A DNA stretch of 64,000 bases, taken from positions 186,001 through 250,000 of the forward strand of contig JANTQE010000020.1 in assembly GCA_032988195.1 (NCBI GenBank), read 5' to 3'. This DNA comes from Arachnomyces sp. PD_36 (Eukaryota; Ascomycota; Eurotiomycetes; Onygenales; Arachnomycetaceae). Shown piece by piece: positions 35,135-46,332 of the stretch. The position numbers and the translations under genes are program-made. A model generated the notes under the pieces. It saw nothing but the letters and a program-made list of their open reading frames with translations, was not told where the DNA came from and searched no databases. Each line of letters starts with the position of its first letter. The stretch's first letter is position 1.

Positions 35135-36975
35135 CTACATGGACTTCGGGGACTTGGTCTGTGATTCGGCACCATAGTCTACCATGTCGGAAAGCCGAAT
35201 CTTTTTTGGTCGGTTCTCTTCGATACCCGCGTAGGTTCCTTGGTCACCGAGTTGGAGCTCGAGCTCGAATATTCGGCGCTTAAGCTCTTCTTCTCTGGCT
35301 TGGGCCTCTTCGACGGAACGTCGTAAACGCGCCTCTGAATCACGCATGGCCATTTCGGACCTGCGCGCATTGGCGTCACTCTGCTCCAGTTCCGCGACAC
35401 GCCCACGGAAGAGGCCATTGATTACTTCTAATTCACTGACGCGGGTCTTCAATGAGGTATTCGCGTGGAGGAGGCCTTCGTAGGTCTGTGGTGCGTCAAA
35501 AAGACGATCATTGATCGAAGAAGTTGACGTCGGCGATGGGTTCCGCAACTGAAGTGCGGGGAGGGATGTAGAAGAGTTGAAGCCTTGTTCCCCCAAAGTA
35601 ACGCTGTCAAACATATGTTGAGGTGCGATATTGGAGTTATGTTGCGTACCAGGAGTGTTGGTACGGGATATTGGGGAACGGGACCGATCAGAATGCCCGG
35701 GCGAGGTCTTGCCCGACGTGCGACGATAGCCATGTGGCCCTAATGGCGGGGTACCGGCGTCCGACCGGGAACTCGATAGACCATTGGAATCGGCCATAGA
35801 CTGAATTGGGTTTCGGTTAGATATATAACTGCGCATGGCTATAGGTTGAGATTCTAAGCACTCACCTTCCTCTTGGTCCCTTGGGTAGTGGTCTTGACCC
35901 TATTGCGGCTCTTGATGACATCGGTCTTGAGGCTTATGGGCCGCGGGCGGCCATGGAGTTTAAGGAAAAGGCCACAGGCATTGCAGAGGACAGAGCCAAG
36001 CTCATCCCTCCTCCATAAGGGGGTATTCGAAGTACCACAGTTTTGGCAGACAGGCTGTAATTGCGATTGTTTCAAGTCAGCCATTGTTATGGGCAAGAAT
36101 GAGGATGGAATTGAAGAAGTGTTGTGCGAGAGAGGGGAAGTGGAGGAAAAGGTGTGGTAACGCGATCAAAGATAAGATTCGAAAAGATATGGTGATTCGG
36201 GAGATAAGGAAGATTGGGCATCTGCGCCAAGACCCAATTATGGATGGGTGAGATAGGCTTACCGGACGATTACCTTGACCACCAGTGGTCGCTGCGGGTG
36301 AAGAACTTGTGTAAGTCATATTTTGACTCGCATTACTATATGAGCTGCAAGTAGAGTAGAATTGTTAGTATTTCCTCTTGGTTTCGATGATATAGTTTAT
36401 GGGTTTCGTCCGATCATAGGCAATTCCCGAATCGAAGGAGTACTACGTACCGAAGCTGCGAGGTCGGAGCTGATGCGACAGACGCCAGAGCTGAGAGTCC
36501 TGGGAGGGACGATTGATGGTGTAGAGTATTCGATGGATAGTTGTTGTCGCTTACTCCAACACTGTGAGAGAGCGCGGAGCCAGGCTGTGGATGACACGCG
36601 TTTGACGATTGGGTCGACGTGGAAGACGGACGGGAGATCTCTGGAGCAGGAGTCGGGAGGAGCGATTCCATCCGCTTATCCGTCGATGAGGATGTCGAGT
36701 AGTTGGACAAGTCGCGGGTTTGCGGCTCCGACGCGGAAGGGGGACGGAGGGCTGGATCGATGGGGGAAGCCCTGAAGACCAGGGGAGCCACTGTTGAAGC
36801 CGTAATGGAGACGTCGAGACCTTCACGGACTCGGGGAGACGAGGGGTGAAAGAGACGACCGAGAGGATGGTTGGATCGAGATCCGGGGAAGTTTAGAGAG
36901 CTTGAGGGAGACCTTCAAATTTTATCGATAGAAGGCGTGGATAACGTGACACGCTCACGATAAAGGAGCATCCAT
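35135..36975 (-). CDS. areB: AreB-type GATA transcription factor with C-terminal coiled coil
   Basis: GATA-family regulator of nitrogen genes; AreB proteins are known to oppose or modulate AreA at HGATAR sites. Exons: 36975-36959, 36912-36451, 36344-36263, 36054-35866 and 35800-35135 (471 residues). The zinc finger C190-x2-C193-x17-C211-x2-C214 has 17-residue spacing and is followed by the basic GRPRPISLKTDVIKSRNR tail. The last exon holds Ser/Pro-rich sequence, then a long coiled coil (about residues 335-445), diagnostic of AreB rather than AreA. The first exon is an inference: the second exon frame is open but lacks an early ATG, and a 46-nt intron joining MDAPLS restores one. A shorter product may start at Met 36084, giving MADLKQSQLQ before the finger. 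Confidence 0.9.
36055..36262 (-). promoter_or_regulatory. Probable internal areB promoter inside an intron
   Basis: This intron is unusually long for the gene. It contains a C/T-rich run on the coding strand, four GATA cores (36171, 36186, 36203 and 36252 on the plus strand) and, at its 3' end, an ATG (36084) in frame with the zinc-finger exon through an unspliced acceptor. That layout fits an alternative promoter and start. The A. nidulans areB gene is known to encode several protein forms. Confidence 0.5.
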
Positions 36976-37689
36976 TGACTTTCAGTCTGACCGATTAGAT
37001 CGAGAACCACCAACGAAGATAGAGAAAGGGAAATAGAATATTAGAAAGAAGCTAGAATGCGTAAAGGAATGAATGAGTGACTGGAATAAAAGAGAGATGT
37101 GTATATAGAAAGAAAGGAGAGACGAGTTGTTCAGAGAGAGCGATGGTGAGAGTTGCACTTTTTTTTTTGGCAGCGAAAAGAAAGAAAGAAACAGATCACG
37201 ATGTTTATGCTGACATAAGACGGATGGATAGATAGGGATAAACTCTATCGGAATCGGATAAACTATCTTAGATAAGACATGCATTAGCCACATCAAGGGG
37301 CTCTTAGTCAGAAGAAAAGAGGGACTAAACCCTTTCAAGCCAAGGCTCGCCATTGGGTGACTAACACTGTGGCTTGCGCGTAGTCCGATACAACGCCAAG
37401 CCTTTTCTTGGGTTGACAGATTTATTTCTTTGCGTAGAGAGAGAGAGCAAGCACTCCAAAGCGTCAAGAGCGTCAAGAGGGTCTTTGAACACTTCTTCAT
37501 TTCAAATCATTCGTTTCTCTGTTAATTCTCGACTCCCTTTCTTCTCCCCTTCTATTCTTACGCAAGATGCCGTGATTCCATTGGAGTTTCCCCCCTTTGC
37601 CTTCGACTTCTGAGCCTCTTTCTATACCCCCTTTTTCCCGTTGCCTCAGATGAGACTTTCGATTCCTCGTATCCCTAATTATATTAATC
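36976..37689. promoter_or_regulatory. Divergent promoter region, areB / lsb6
   Basis: Shared 714-bp upstream region of areB (-) and lsb6 (+). It has long purine-rich runs near areB, a GATA-core cluster at 37227-37274 and a C/T-rich leader before the lsb6 ATG. Open frames here are low complexity. Confidence 0.6.
37227..37274. promoter_or_regulatory. Cluster of seven GATA cores in 48 bp
   Basis: GATA or TATC cores begin at 37227, 37231, 37237, 37246, 37257, 37264 and 37271. Several fit the HGATAR consensus of fungal nitrogen GATA factors. The cluster lies about 250-300 bp upstream of the areB ATG, so auto- or cross-regulation by AreA/AreB is likely. Confidence 0.7.
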
Positions 37690-40105
37690 ATGCCATCGCA
37701 TCGTCCCGCGACATCTGGATATGCTCGTCTGGCCCAGGCTGAGGAGGATAGGGAACATGGATCCTTCGCCGACTCCGACGATGACGACCCCTACACCTCC
37801 CATCCAACCGTGTCCACCTCCGCTCCTCGCTATGCTCCCGTCAACTCCCGCCCACAGATGCACCCCTCGGCCCACTCTTCACCGGCAGGACAAAGGAAGT
37901 TCACGAACGGGAACAGGCGTCGCGTCCGAAGAGACTCGTCTGGGGTGGACATAAAGGCCATCAATGCTAGGTTGGAGCGGTGGGCCGAAGATATCGCCTC
38001 CAAGTTCAAGATCCACAAAGTCAAAGGCAAGACGCATGATGAGGAGAAATTGGAGATACACCACTCCGTATTCCAACCGCCAGATGGAATTCGCCCCGCG
38101 TCCGCTGGTTCGCCCGAAGCCGAGGAAGCCGAGGAAGCACATCGACGCAAAAAGGCGGAGTATGAAGAGCTCGTCGAGAGTGTTCGGACGGCAATCGAAC
38201 TTGGGGTCCATCCGAAGATGATATCGCAGGGTAGCTCGGGAAGTTACTTTGCGCGGAATACGGACGGGAAAGTGGTTGGTGTTTTCAAGCCCAAAGACGA
38301 AGAGCCATACGCATCAAGGAACCCGAAATGGACCAAATGGATCCATAGGAACTTGTTCCCCTGCTTTTTTGGTCGCGCCTGTCTAATTCCCAATTTATCA
38401 TACGTGTCTGAGGCTGCTGCATATGTTCTCGACTCTCGTCTGCGGACAGATTTGGTTCCCTACACCGACATTGTCTATCTTTCGTCGAAGTCATTTTACT
38501 ACGATTTCTGGGATCGAAGAAGCTCCTGGGGTGGAAAGAAGCCTTTACCAGCTAAGGTTGGTAGTTTTCAAGTATTCCTCAAGGGTTTTAAAGACGCGAA
38601 TATTTTTCTACGTGAGCATCCATGGCCGGACCAGAATACGGCCAGTGGTATCAACGCGGAAGATGCTCCAATTCGGAAGAAGAGACCATGGAGTGAGGCT
38701 TGTCGGCCTTCAGCTGTACATTCCGACGACGAGGATGACTACGAAGACCACGCCCCATCGCCTTCACTGCACGACGAACCTTCGGCACCACCTCGCTTTA
38801 CCTGGACAGAGCCACTCAAACAATCCTTTCGAGAGGAACTCGAGAAGTTGGTTATTCTCGACTACATAATGCGCAACACGGATCGCGGCCTAGACAACTG
38901 GATGATTAAGATCGATTGGAAAACCGAGCAAGTCTCCATCGTCGCGGATCCACCAAAGATGAATGGCCCTAGCGACGATGATGACGGGGAACGGATGCCG
39001 CCACCTCGGCCAGTATCTGTAAACTCAGACAGACTTCGCGCAGAATTATCACCATCGCCTTACAAGAGGCACGAAACGATGATGGCTATCAGCAGAACTG
39101 GCACCCCATCCAGTCAGGACCAGCCACAACCGTCCATATCTATCGGTGCTATCGATAACAGTTTATCGTGGCCATGGAAGCACCCTGATGCTGTAAGTTG
39201 TCACGTTATCTTCCCACTTGTGTATCTTACGATACTGACGAACATTGCAGTGGCGAAGCTTCCCCTTTGGATGGCTCTTTTTACCAGTTTCCTTAATTGG
39301 TCGACCATTCTCACAAAAAACTAAAGACCACTTCCTCCCACTACTCACATCTACCGCCTGGTGGAGTGGTACTCAGACCGCTCTTCGCCGAGTCTTTAGC
39401 CAGGATTCAGACTTCAAGGAGAGAATGTTCGCTCGACAGATCGCAGTCATGAAAGGCCAAGCCTGGAATGTCGTGGAAACACTAAAACAAGATGGCCACG
39501 GTCCTTTGGAGCTAACGAGACGAACACGAGTCTGCGTATGGGATGACCTAGTAGATATCCCAGTCGCCATCCCACTCCACGTCCCATCCACCGAAATGCA
39601 ACGACGAGCCGCAGACTACGACCAAGAAGAAGAAATGGACATCAGCGCTGCCGCCGCATCAGAACCCGGCCCGCAAGCCGACCTCCTAAACTTCGGCTCC
39701 CCAACACACCACGACTTACCAAACCCGAACCGCTTCGAACTCTCACGGGATCAAAGCTCCACCGAAATCCCAAGATCGGGAATGGGCAGCCCCGGCACCC
39801 TCCGAAGCGTGGAATACGGCAGCCTAGACGGGACGGGCGACGTAAGTCGCGACCTAGCCAACAGCTGGGCCACTCTCCCTCCTCGACCCGAAGCAAACGG
39901 TCGATCCGGGCGACGAGGCGGTCACCGAAAACACCGCTCCCTATCCAACCGCCGGGCCAGCAGTAACTTCATCTTCGGTCGGGATGACTTGGAGGGTGAT
40001 CTAGGATACGCCGCTGCGCAGGGTATGGAAGGCAACGAGCGCAAAGTGATAGTCGAACGATTGGAGGCCGTGAAGAGCAGGAATCCGGTTTTTACGTGGT
40101 GTTAA
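37690..40105 (+). CDS. lsb6: Type II phosphatidylinositol 4-kinase (Lsb6)
   Basis: Makes phosphatidylinositol 4-phosphate on Golgi, endosomal or vacuolar membranes. Two exons, 37690-39192 and 39251-40105, give 785 residues. The kinase region begins with the nucleotide loop ISQGSSGSYF and VVGVFKPKDEEPY (near residue 197). A cysteine-containing segment, FPCFFGRACLIPN, stands where animal enzymes have their palmitoylated CCPCC motif. The catalytic loop YIMRNTDRGLDNWMIK lies near residue 391, and the AIDNSLSWPWKHPDAWRSFPFGW block spans the intron. The N-terminus is acidic and disordered; the C-terminal 200 residues are Ser/Pro/Arg-rich. All catalytic elements are present. The start is the first ATG in the open frame. 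Confidence 0.95.
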
Positions 40106-40900
40106 TGTCCCCCTTTTCCCTTTTCTTCTCTCTTACCTTTTTTCCTTTCCCCTTTTTATAAAGCTAAAGCTTCCTTTTCATCTTTCTCATAATTCTTGGA
40201 GCGAGGATATGGTATGAACGGGCACCCACACACACACATCATGCGGAGTTTAAGAAACGCATTCACATCTGTTATTCATTCTCCCTTTTTTCTTCTTTAC
40301 ATTTTCTTTTCCAGGGTAACTTACTATGCTGGTGGCCCTCTCCCGTATAGAAACGGCAAAATACGTTTTCTTTTTTTGAGTGTATATATATGTACAGTAG
40401 ACTTAATATGTCCAAACCTCCCTTTTTTTTCTTTTAGTTTTTTTGGATTGATAGGCTAAGAAGTTGGTTCGAGGTCATGATGTTAGTTAGCTGTTTTATG
40501 AATGTTAGTCAATCCTCATATTTACTCTATGAAGAATGATGGCCTACTCTTCCCTAATCTGTTGTGTTTATCTACTCTCGAAAGGAAGGGAGTCTTATAC
40601 GTGAAAATAACCCGCATTACGACGAACGAAAGCTACTACTAGTCGGTTCACCTCAAAAACCCGCCCGCTAGGCGGTCGAGGAAAGCAAACAGATGATGCC
40701 AGGATAAAAACGACCAACTGTGGAGCTAATACTCTACCACTGGAAGATCAGGGTAAATGAAATCCACCACCACCAGCACGACTACTAGAGGTAACTTAGA
40801 GCGTCTATAAATATCTCCACCCCCCGCATCTGACCCTTGGGCCTTTCATCGTCCCACCCATCCTCTATATCACATCCAGATCGTCTCCTATCAAGTTAAT
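40106..40900. other. Intergenic region, lsb6 3' end to F-box-like gene
   Basis: T-rich 3' flank followed by a promoter with a TATAAAT element at 40806-40812, about 90 bp before the next ATG. A tRNA-like D-arm resemblance on the minus strand near 40700-40740 was rejected. Confidence 0.5.
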
Positions 40901-43444
40901 ATGTCTACTAGCTTCTGCAGTCTCTGTCATTCCAGGGTCCTTCCGCCTATCTCCAGAGAGTCCTCCTGGAACAACAGATGTCAGCCCCTGAGATTCAAGC
41001 CTGGAACTAGCGAGCTCGTTGACCCAATTCTAGATGGACCTGAGCCCGAGGATCTTCATGTTGCACACACTGCCTGCTGGTCAGTATTCATGAATGTTAT
41101 GGATGCGCACGGGCTACGCTCTCTCATGAATAATGACACCTGGTTAGAGAGGTTCCGGCGCTGTGAATTGGATACATGTATTTATCTCCCTGGGACGCCC
41201 ACGCCCGGTTACGATCCTAGCGAGCTTGAAGATGACTTGGACTGCGGTCTTATTGCATGGAACGAGGAGGAAATTGGGTATAGCCCTGGAGTTGGGCCGC
41301 CCCGAAAGCAACATGCCGCCGGACATAGAGCAGATAACAATGTCCTGCTCAAACTACCCGATGAGATTATCCAAGCCGTGTACATGGCCCTCGAGAACTT
41401 CCAGGATGTGAGGAACCTTGAAGACGCCACCTCCGTCAGACCTTGTCCGCGAGTTTGGTTCCGTCTGGGAGCGAAATACTTTTACTACTTCAAGGAACAG
41501 ATGGGACAGCTCACCAGCGACTGTGTTCCAGAGCTACTTGCGGCGAGAATTGAACAAACTCTGGAGAACAGATGCCATTTCGGCCAATATTTCCCCCATT
41601 CTTCCGCATATGAGACGATCTGGGATAATTCCCGTACGATTCTGGGCTGTATGAACGATCACGCAAGAGGCATGGATGCAGAAACCCTGCTGTCAAATTC
41701 CTCCTGTGCTTTCCTTTTGAGTGGTCATCCAAGGTTTCCGCTCTTGGTCAGGAAGTCTCCATGCCCGAATTCATTGACCGATACCATATTGAGGTTTCGC
41801 CAAGTCGGGAACTACTCCTTTCTATGTGGTATTACAGTTGGTAGCGTAACAACTGGTTATCTCGGAGACACTCAGGAAAGGGTTCCGGCAGCGTCGTTTT
41901 CCGGGCTACGGCTGGTCTCGGGCGGCGGTGTAGAGAGCCTGCAGTGGAAGAACAGCCAAACTGGCTGGGAAAAGGTCTCGCATGGTTTGGCAAAGGCATC
42001 TAGCTCACAGATGCATGCCTCATTTGCTCGCTTTACCGAGCTGGAATGGGACGCAGAGGATGACAACTCGCTCATATTGACATTCAATGTATGTTCGCCA
42101 TAGTTACGCACCTCCCCAGCCATCACGCGGGTGGTTCTTTGACTGACACTTGGTTCAGTCATCTCACATACGCCACATCGTACATGTTGGATCTAAGGTT
42201 GATATCACGGGGTCGTATGGGGTTTCATGGAACAAGGGGTTTCCCTCAGATTCACTCAAACCTGTATTTCTGGTCGGCTCTGAACAGGACTATCAACCTC
42301 TTTCGTTTGATGAAAGAGATTTGACAAATGTTACCAGAGTCACTGCTTTCATTCCGCCAGGAGAGGTGGGGCCCACGGCTCTAGAATTTTCTCATGAAGG
42401 GGGCTTCACTAGCTTTGGATACCCAGAGGAAGGATATCTTAAACACTCTTTCTCTTTGATGAAGGGAGAAAAGTTGGTTGACATCGGGTACTCGGTTTGG
42501 GGTCCAGTGCCAGCTCTCCGGGTATGATTCGACCCTGGGTGTTTTTATTTTTCACTCTCGAGTGCTGATGATTTTGTTTGCTTGAAGTTTTCCACCAGCC
42601 TGGAACGCTGCGTCGTGTTTGGGAACGACTACGATACCCCTAATTGGAACATCTGTGCGCTTCCGAAAGGGTTCTTTTGGTGTGGGAATGTAAGTCACAT
42701 ATATCCAACCGTTTGGCCGGAAACCGGCTGAATGGGAACCCTGTCTTTGCTAAACTGCTTGTACCCATTCAGCGAATTGATCCACACGAGCCATTTGTGT
42801 TTGGCATGCTCTTAGACCGGGGGGAGGAAGTGAAGGCTGTACCTGCTGATTCAATCACCTCAAAGTCATTGACAAAGTGGGCGACACGCAGCGTACGAAT
42901 TGGGGGAAGCCTTTTTGAGGATTCCAAGGATGTCTTTCTCTCCAAAGCCGATCTATCTTCCGTCTCGAGGATAGTTGTTTATACAGAAGCGCCGAGTAAC
43001 GAAAGGATTCGTGGGCTTGCCGTGTTTGGTCGAGATGGAGCAGCAGGACGAGAGGCCGATTCGGAATCAGAACAACTATTGGGGGAAGTCTTTTCTGAAA
43101 ACGTCAGCGTTTCAATCGATCGTGATGATGATGTGATCAAATCCATAACCGCTTTCTATCGTGCACCCTCGAGGGCCGAGTGCCGGTTGGTGGAGCTGGT
43201 GTTTGAGACTGATAGCGGGCAACGTCTTGAGGTCGGTGTAGCGAAGAGCCAACCCGGCTCCACCGATTTTACTGAAGTTATTGATTTTTCGGATGTAAGC
43301 AACCCTCCTTTTTCTGATTGCTGGTTTTAAAAGATTGCTGAAAGTTTTGGCATGCAGGAGGAACGAACTTTGTGGTGGAGTTTCGGTGATAGGGTGTCCT
43401 ATCTGTCGAAGTGCTGCCCCAGTCGCATTACTCTCGGGAAGTAG
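40901..43444 (+). CDS. F-box-like protein with cysteine-pair N-terminus, unknown C-terminal domain
   Basis: Five exons, 40901-42088, 42159-42521, 42588-42689, 42773-43294 and 43358-43444, give 753 residues with exact phases. The N-terminus has a CSLCHS cysteine pair and a later CW/CELDTC region that may bind zinc. A degenerate F-box core, LLKLPDEIIQAVYMAL, lies near residue 150, so a role as a substrate adaptor of an SCF ubiquitin ligase is possible. The remaining 500 residues look beta-rich with repeated VxGIxVxS and VSWNKGF-type strands and resemble a family of large Aspergillus F-box proteins of unknown function. No enzyme motif is visible. It is adjacent to and codirectional with the 2EXR gene. 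Confidence 0.75.
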
Positions 43445-43799
43445 GTACCTAGCGAACATCCAACATGGGGGAAATATATTTTGCTCGGACGAACGATATC
43501 TTTTCCACATTATGAGGGAACGAGATATAAAGAAAGAAAAGAACTAAACTCGTGAATACTGCTGCCGATTAAAGCTAATCCGTCTCGATGGAAATCTTTC
43601 GTCTTGTACGATATCTGAGATGATATCTGCTGGTTTCTGCATGAACCGCAGTGCGGAGCATGATTGGTGCAGATTTCATTGAATGGGAGAAACGAGAGAA
43701 GCGCCAAGCTTAGTTTGTTTCTGCGGTCCGTCCCGCTTCTGAGCTTGGGATAAGTGATAAGATATCAATTCGACATCAACTCTGGATCAAAGCGACGGT
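43445..43799. other. Intergenic region between F-box-like and 2EXR genes
   Basis: A 355-bp spacer holding the 3' flank of the first gene and the promoter of the second. No other feature is seen. Confidence 0.5.
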
Positions 43800-45236
43800 A
43801 TGGATGTTCAGAAGTTTCACCTCTTTCCCAAATTACCGCCGGAGATTCGCATTCACATCTATCTCCTCGCCACACCGCCACGCATCGTGCACGTACAAGA
43901 GGAAACCGAAGACTGGGAGCTTTTCGAAGAGAGATTCTCGACGACACCCGTACAATTTAAACTCCACCCATCAATCGCCTACTTTGCGCACAACTGGACC
44001 AAGCACTTTAAGGGCCTGGCTCCGTGGCGGCCGAGTGCGGAGCCGTTCTCGGGACAGACGACATTGGAGGCCCATGGCTTCGTCACTTCCAAACCAAAAT
44101 ATCAGCCATGGGAGCCATCGGCGGAGGTGCCCGAGATTCCCCTCAATTGGCTGGGCGAAAACAGAAACCTCAAGATGGCATGGGCGATGACGAGGCAAAA
44201 CGAGCTGTACAGCCACGAGCCTATTCCGGCACTGCTCCATGTCTGTGTGGAATCCCGTGCCTTTCTCATGAACATCGGATATCAGCTTGCCTTTGGGACC
44301 CGAACGAGTGTGCCTATGACTTGGTTTCACTTTGGTCGCGACACGTTACATGTGGATCACTTTGATTATCATGACTATGAGGATCGGTTCCTCCTCGGCG
44401 GCTCAAGGTGGCATATCGGGCAGTTTATGCCCGAGGATCTCAAGCGAGTCCAGCGACTATCGTTGAAGGATGGAGCTTTTGTGCTCCACCCGTTATGTTA
44501 TACGACGTTCCACGACAGTCTCCGTCTTATGCCGAATATTTGCCATCTTTACCTCGTTGATTGGAGCATTGTAGAAAGCGAAGTTCCGTCAACGGGCTTC
44601 TTGGAGCGCATTGGTGCCGCTGAGCGCATCAAGGCGACGCAAGAAGAACCCTGGTCTTTCCTACCCGTGGAGGAAATCGATTGCTTGCCTGGGGTGCGCC
44701 TTGCTGTAGAGAAATTAGGACTATATTCTTTACAGCGCCCACCACAATCTCTTGGGGGATATTATTATAACATAAGGCAACATAAGGAGAGGCACGGGCC
44801 CTTCAGCAACCTCCTCGATCACAACTCTACCTTCTTAGAAGCTCATTTCAACAAGGAGCTGAAAAAGGAGGTGCCAATAAAAGTCAATTTCGTCCACCTA
44901 TGCGACACCGTTGCGGCCACCTTAATCCCTATTTTACGCCAGATATGCAAGGACGAAGTGATCCGTAGATACAATGAGCGGCGGATGGCTCAGGGCGTAG
45001 AGAGTCCTCGTAGGGCACTTTCACACTCAAATCTATCGCCACGAGCCTGCACGCCGTCCGGCGAGGATCCCCTGCGTGATGATTGGGAGGCGTTCAAAGA
45101 GGCCCATTTTCCCAACGAGAACATCGAAACTCCGTTACCACCACCGGTTGAAAATGAGCCTTTCTGGACTATGCTGAATGAAGCGATAAGTGAACATGAA
45201 CGTACGTCTCCGGATTCTTCAATCTTCGACTACTGA
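43800..45236 (+). CDS. 2EXR-domain protein (F-box-related)
   Basis: Intronless frame of 478 residues. The N-terminal FHLFPKLPPEIRIHIYLLATPPRIVHV is a clear 2EXR motif, an F-box-related module of many Pezizomycotina proteins. The motif CVESRAFLMN near residue 150 is the usual second conserved block (C.ESR) of this family. The rest has no known domain; the C-terminal 120 residues are polar with an acidic end. The 2EXR family has no established biochemical role, and the F-box resemblance only hints at protein-protein adaptor function. The ATG at 43800 immediately precedes the domain and is well placed. The gene may be part of a local pair with the upstream F-box-like gene. Confidence 0.85.
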   Translation: MDVQKFHLFPKLPPEIRIHIYLLATPPRIVHVQEETEDWELFEERFSTTPVQFKLHPSIAYFAHNWTKHFKGLAPWRPSAEPFSGQTTLEAHGFVTSKPKYQPWEPSAEVPEIPLNWLGENRNLKMAWAMTRQNELYSHEPIPALLHVCVESRAFLMNIGYQLAFGTRTSVPMTWFHFGRDTLHVDHFDYHDYEDRFLLGGSRWHIGQFMPEDLKRVQRLSLKDGAFVLHPLCYTTFHDSLRLMPNICHLYLVDWSIVESEVPSTGFLERIGAAERIKATQEEPWSFLPVEEIDCLPGVRLAVEKLGLYSLQRPPQSLGGYYYNIRQHKERHGPFSNLLDHNSTFLEAHFNKELKKEVPIKVNFVHLCDTVAATLIPILRQICKDEVIRRYNERRMAQGVESPRRALSHSNLSPRACTPSGEDPLRDDWEAFKEAHFPNENIETPLPPPVENEPFWTMLNEAISEHERTSPDSSIFDY

Positions 45237-46332
45237 GGCGCCCACATATCTGTTAAGAGCCCACCCGCTAGAGTAAAGAACCTACATTTATTGCAATAGA
45301 ATGGTGTTTTGCATGGTGACTTGTGCGCTTTAACCGCCTAACAGGCTGCCTGGTACAAGCTGTCCACTAGGATATCGATGGTGCCGGTGCTGGTTGTCTC
45401 ACGATCAATATGTTCGTTCTTGTCTGCGTCCACCTGTCAGTGCGACAGATTTAGGGAAGGGAGCGGTACGCTAGACCGAAGTTATACAACCTTTGGTTTT
45501 GCTGCCTGTAGAGCTACTCGCTCGCACTCGATCTAGCTCTGGAGCCGAGTCTTCAACGGGTAAAGTTTGCTGGGTTGTTATAACAGACTATAATAGCAAA
45601 ACACACGTTGAAGAGAAAAGGAATGGTTGAGCGATGGACGTAAAGTGGGAGGAAAGCCCGCGTTATATCCCCTAGATTGACTACCGTATGCCGTTCACGT
45701 TTTCCAGTGGCACTCCCGAGTTATATACCCTTAGCCATCCTCGAATTATACACTCGGTAGCCACCCGCTCTTTCAGACTCTTCATGTTCATATATGCAAC
45801 TGCTACTACGGTAAATTAGTACCTCTATTTGATGCAGTTAGTTATTTCCTGTCGAATGATATAGTGGTGCTCCGGCCAACGCCTCGAAGTGTGCATGATT
45901 TTTATGTCAAGCCAGTGCGTTCCAAATTTTGATACAAGTAGAATAATAGCACGTGATATCGCGACTGTTTAAGTTGCAAAAGCCACGACTCCCACGTAAA
46001 TTCCACACACCATCCCCTTATCTGGCGCTAAAGAATCCTGAGCGATAAAGTGCGTCATTCTTCAAGATATCGCAAACTCCCCTCGATGAGTTCAACCTTT
46101 TTCACCTTCACTTCGCTCCATGACTTGGAGGCTTCATTCACTGTGACTTGAATGATGATCTCACAGTGAATGAACAATACCCAATCTTTCGGCGATCTCT
46201 CACTATATAATGCCTTCCAACCCACCTATAAATATCTTCTTTTCTTAATGTCTTCCTCCTTCCACCTCTATCTCGTCAACTCCAACCGCCAACGTGAACC
46301 TCGACCTAACTTCCCGACCTACCCTACACATT
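45237..46332. other. Intergenic region holding a possible small minus-strand gene
   Basis: Flanked by the 2EXR stop and the SNF2-RING start. Apart from the candidate small gene at 45338-45791 it is AT-rich. Several TATA-like elements (near 46203 and 46226) precede the SNF2-RING ATG. Confidence 0.4.
45338..45791 (-). CDS. Possible small three-exon gene, unknown product
   Basis: Tentative. On the minus strand, exons 45791-45699, 45587-45491 and 45423-45338 join in frame to 91 residues. The first part (MNMKSLKERVATECIIRGW..) is basic. The second and third are acidic and Ser/Thr-rich, ending DILVDSLYQAAC. Splice signals are GTGAAC..TATAG and GTTGTA..GCAG, the latter donor being weak. The open frames either side of both introns look coding in composition. 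No family was recognised. Alternatives are chance or an unrelated non-coding transcript. Confidence 0.28.

Noticed and set aside
36982..37500. Minus-strand frame of 172 codons upstream of areB
   Set aside because: Low-complexity Ser/Leu/Phe translation of pyrimidine-rich leader DNA; more likely 5' UTR or promoter.
40690..40745. tRNA-like D-arm resemblance on the minus strand
   Set aside because: No matching acceptor stem, anticodon arm or T-loop could be placed.
43804..44365. Overlapping frames inside the 2EXR gene
   Set aside because: Shadows of the 478-residue coding frame.
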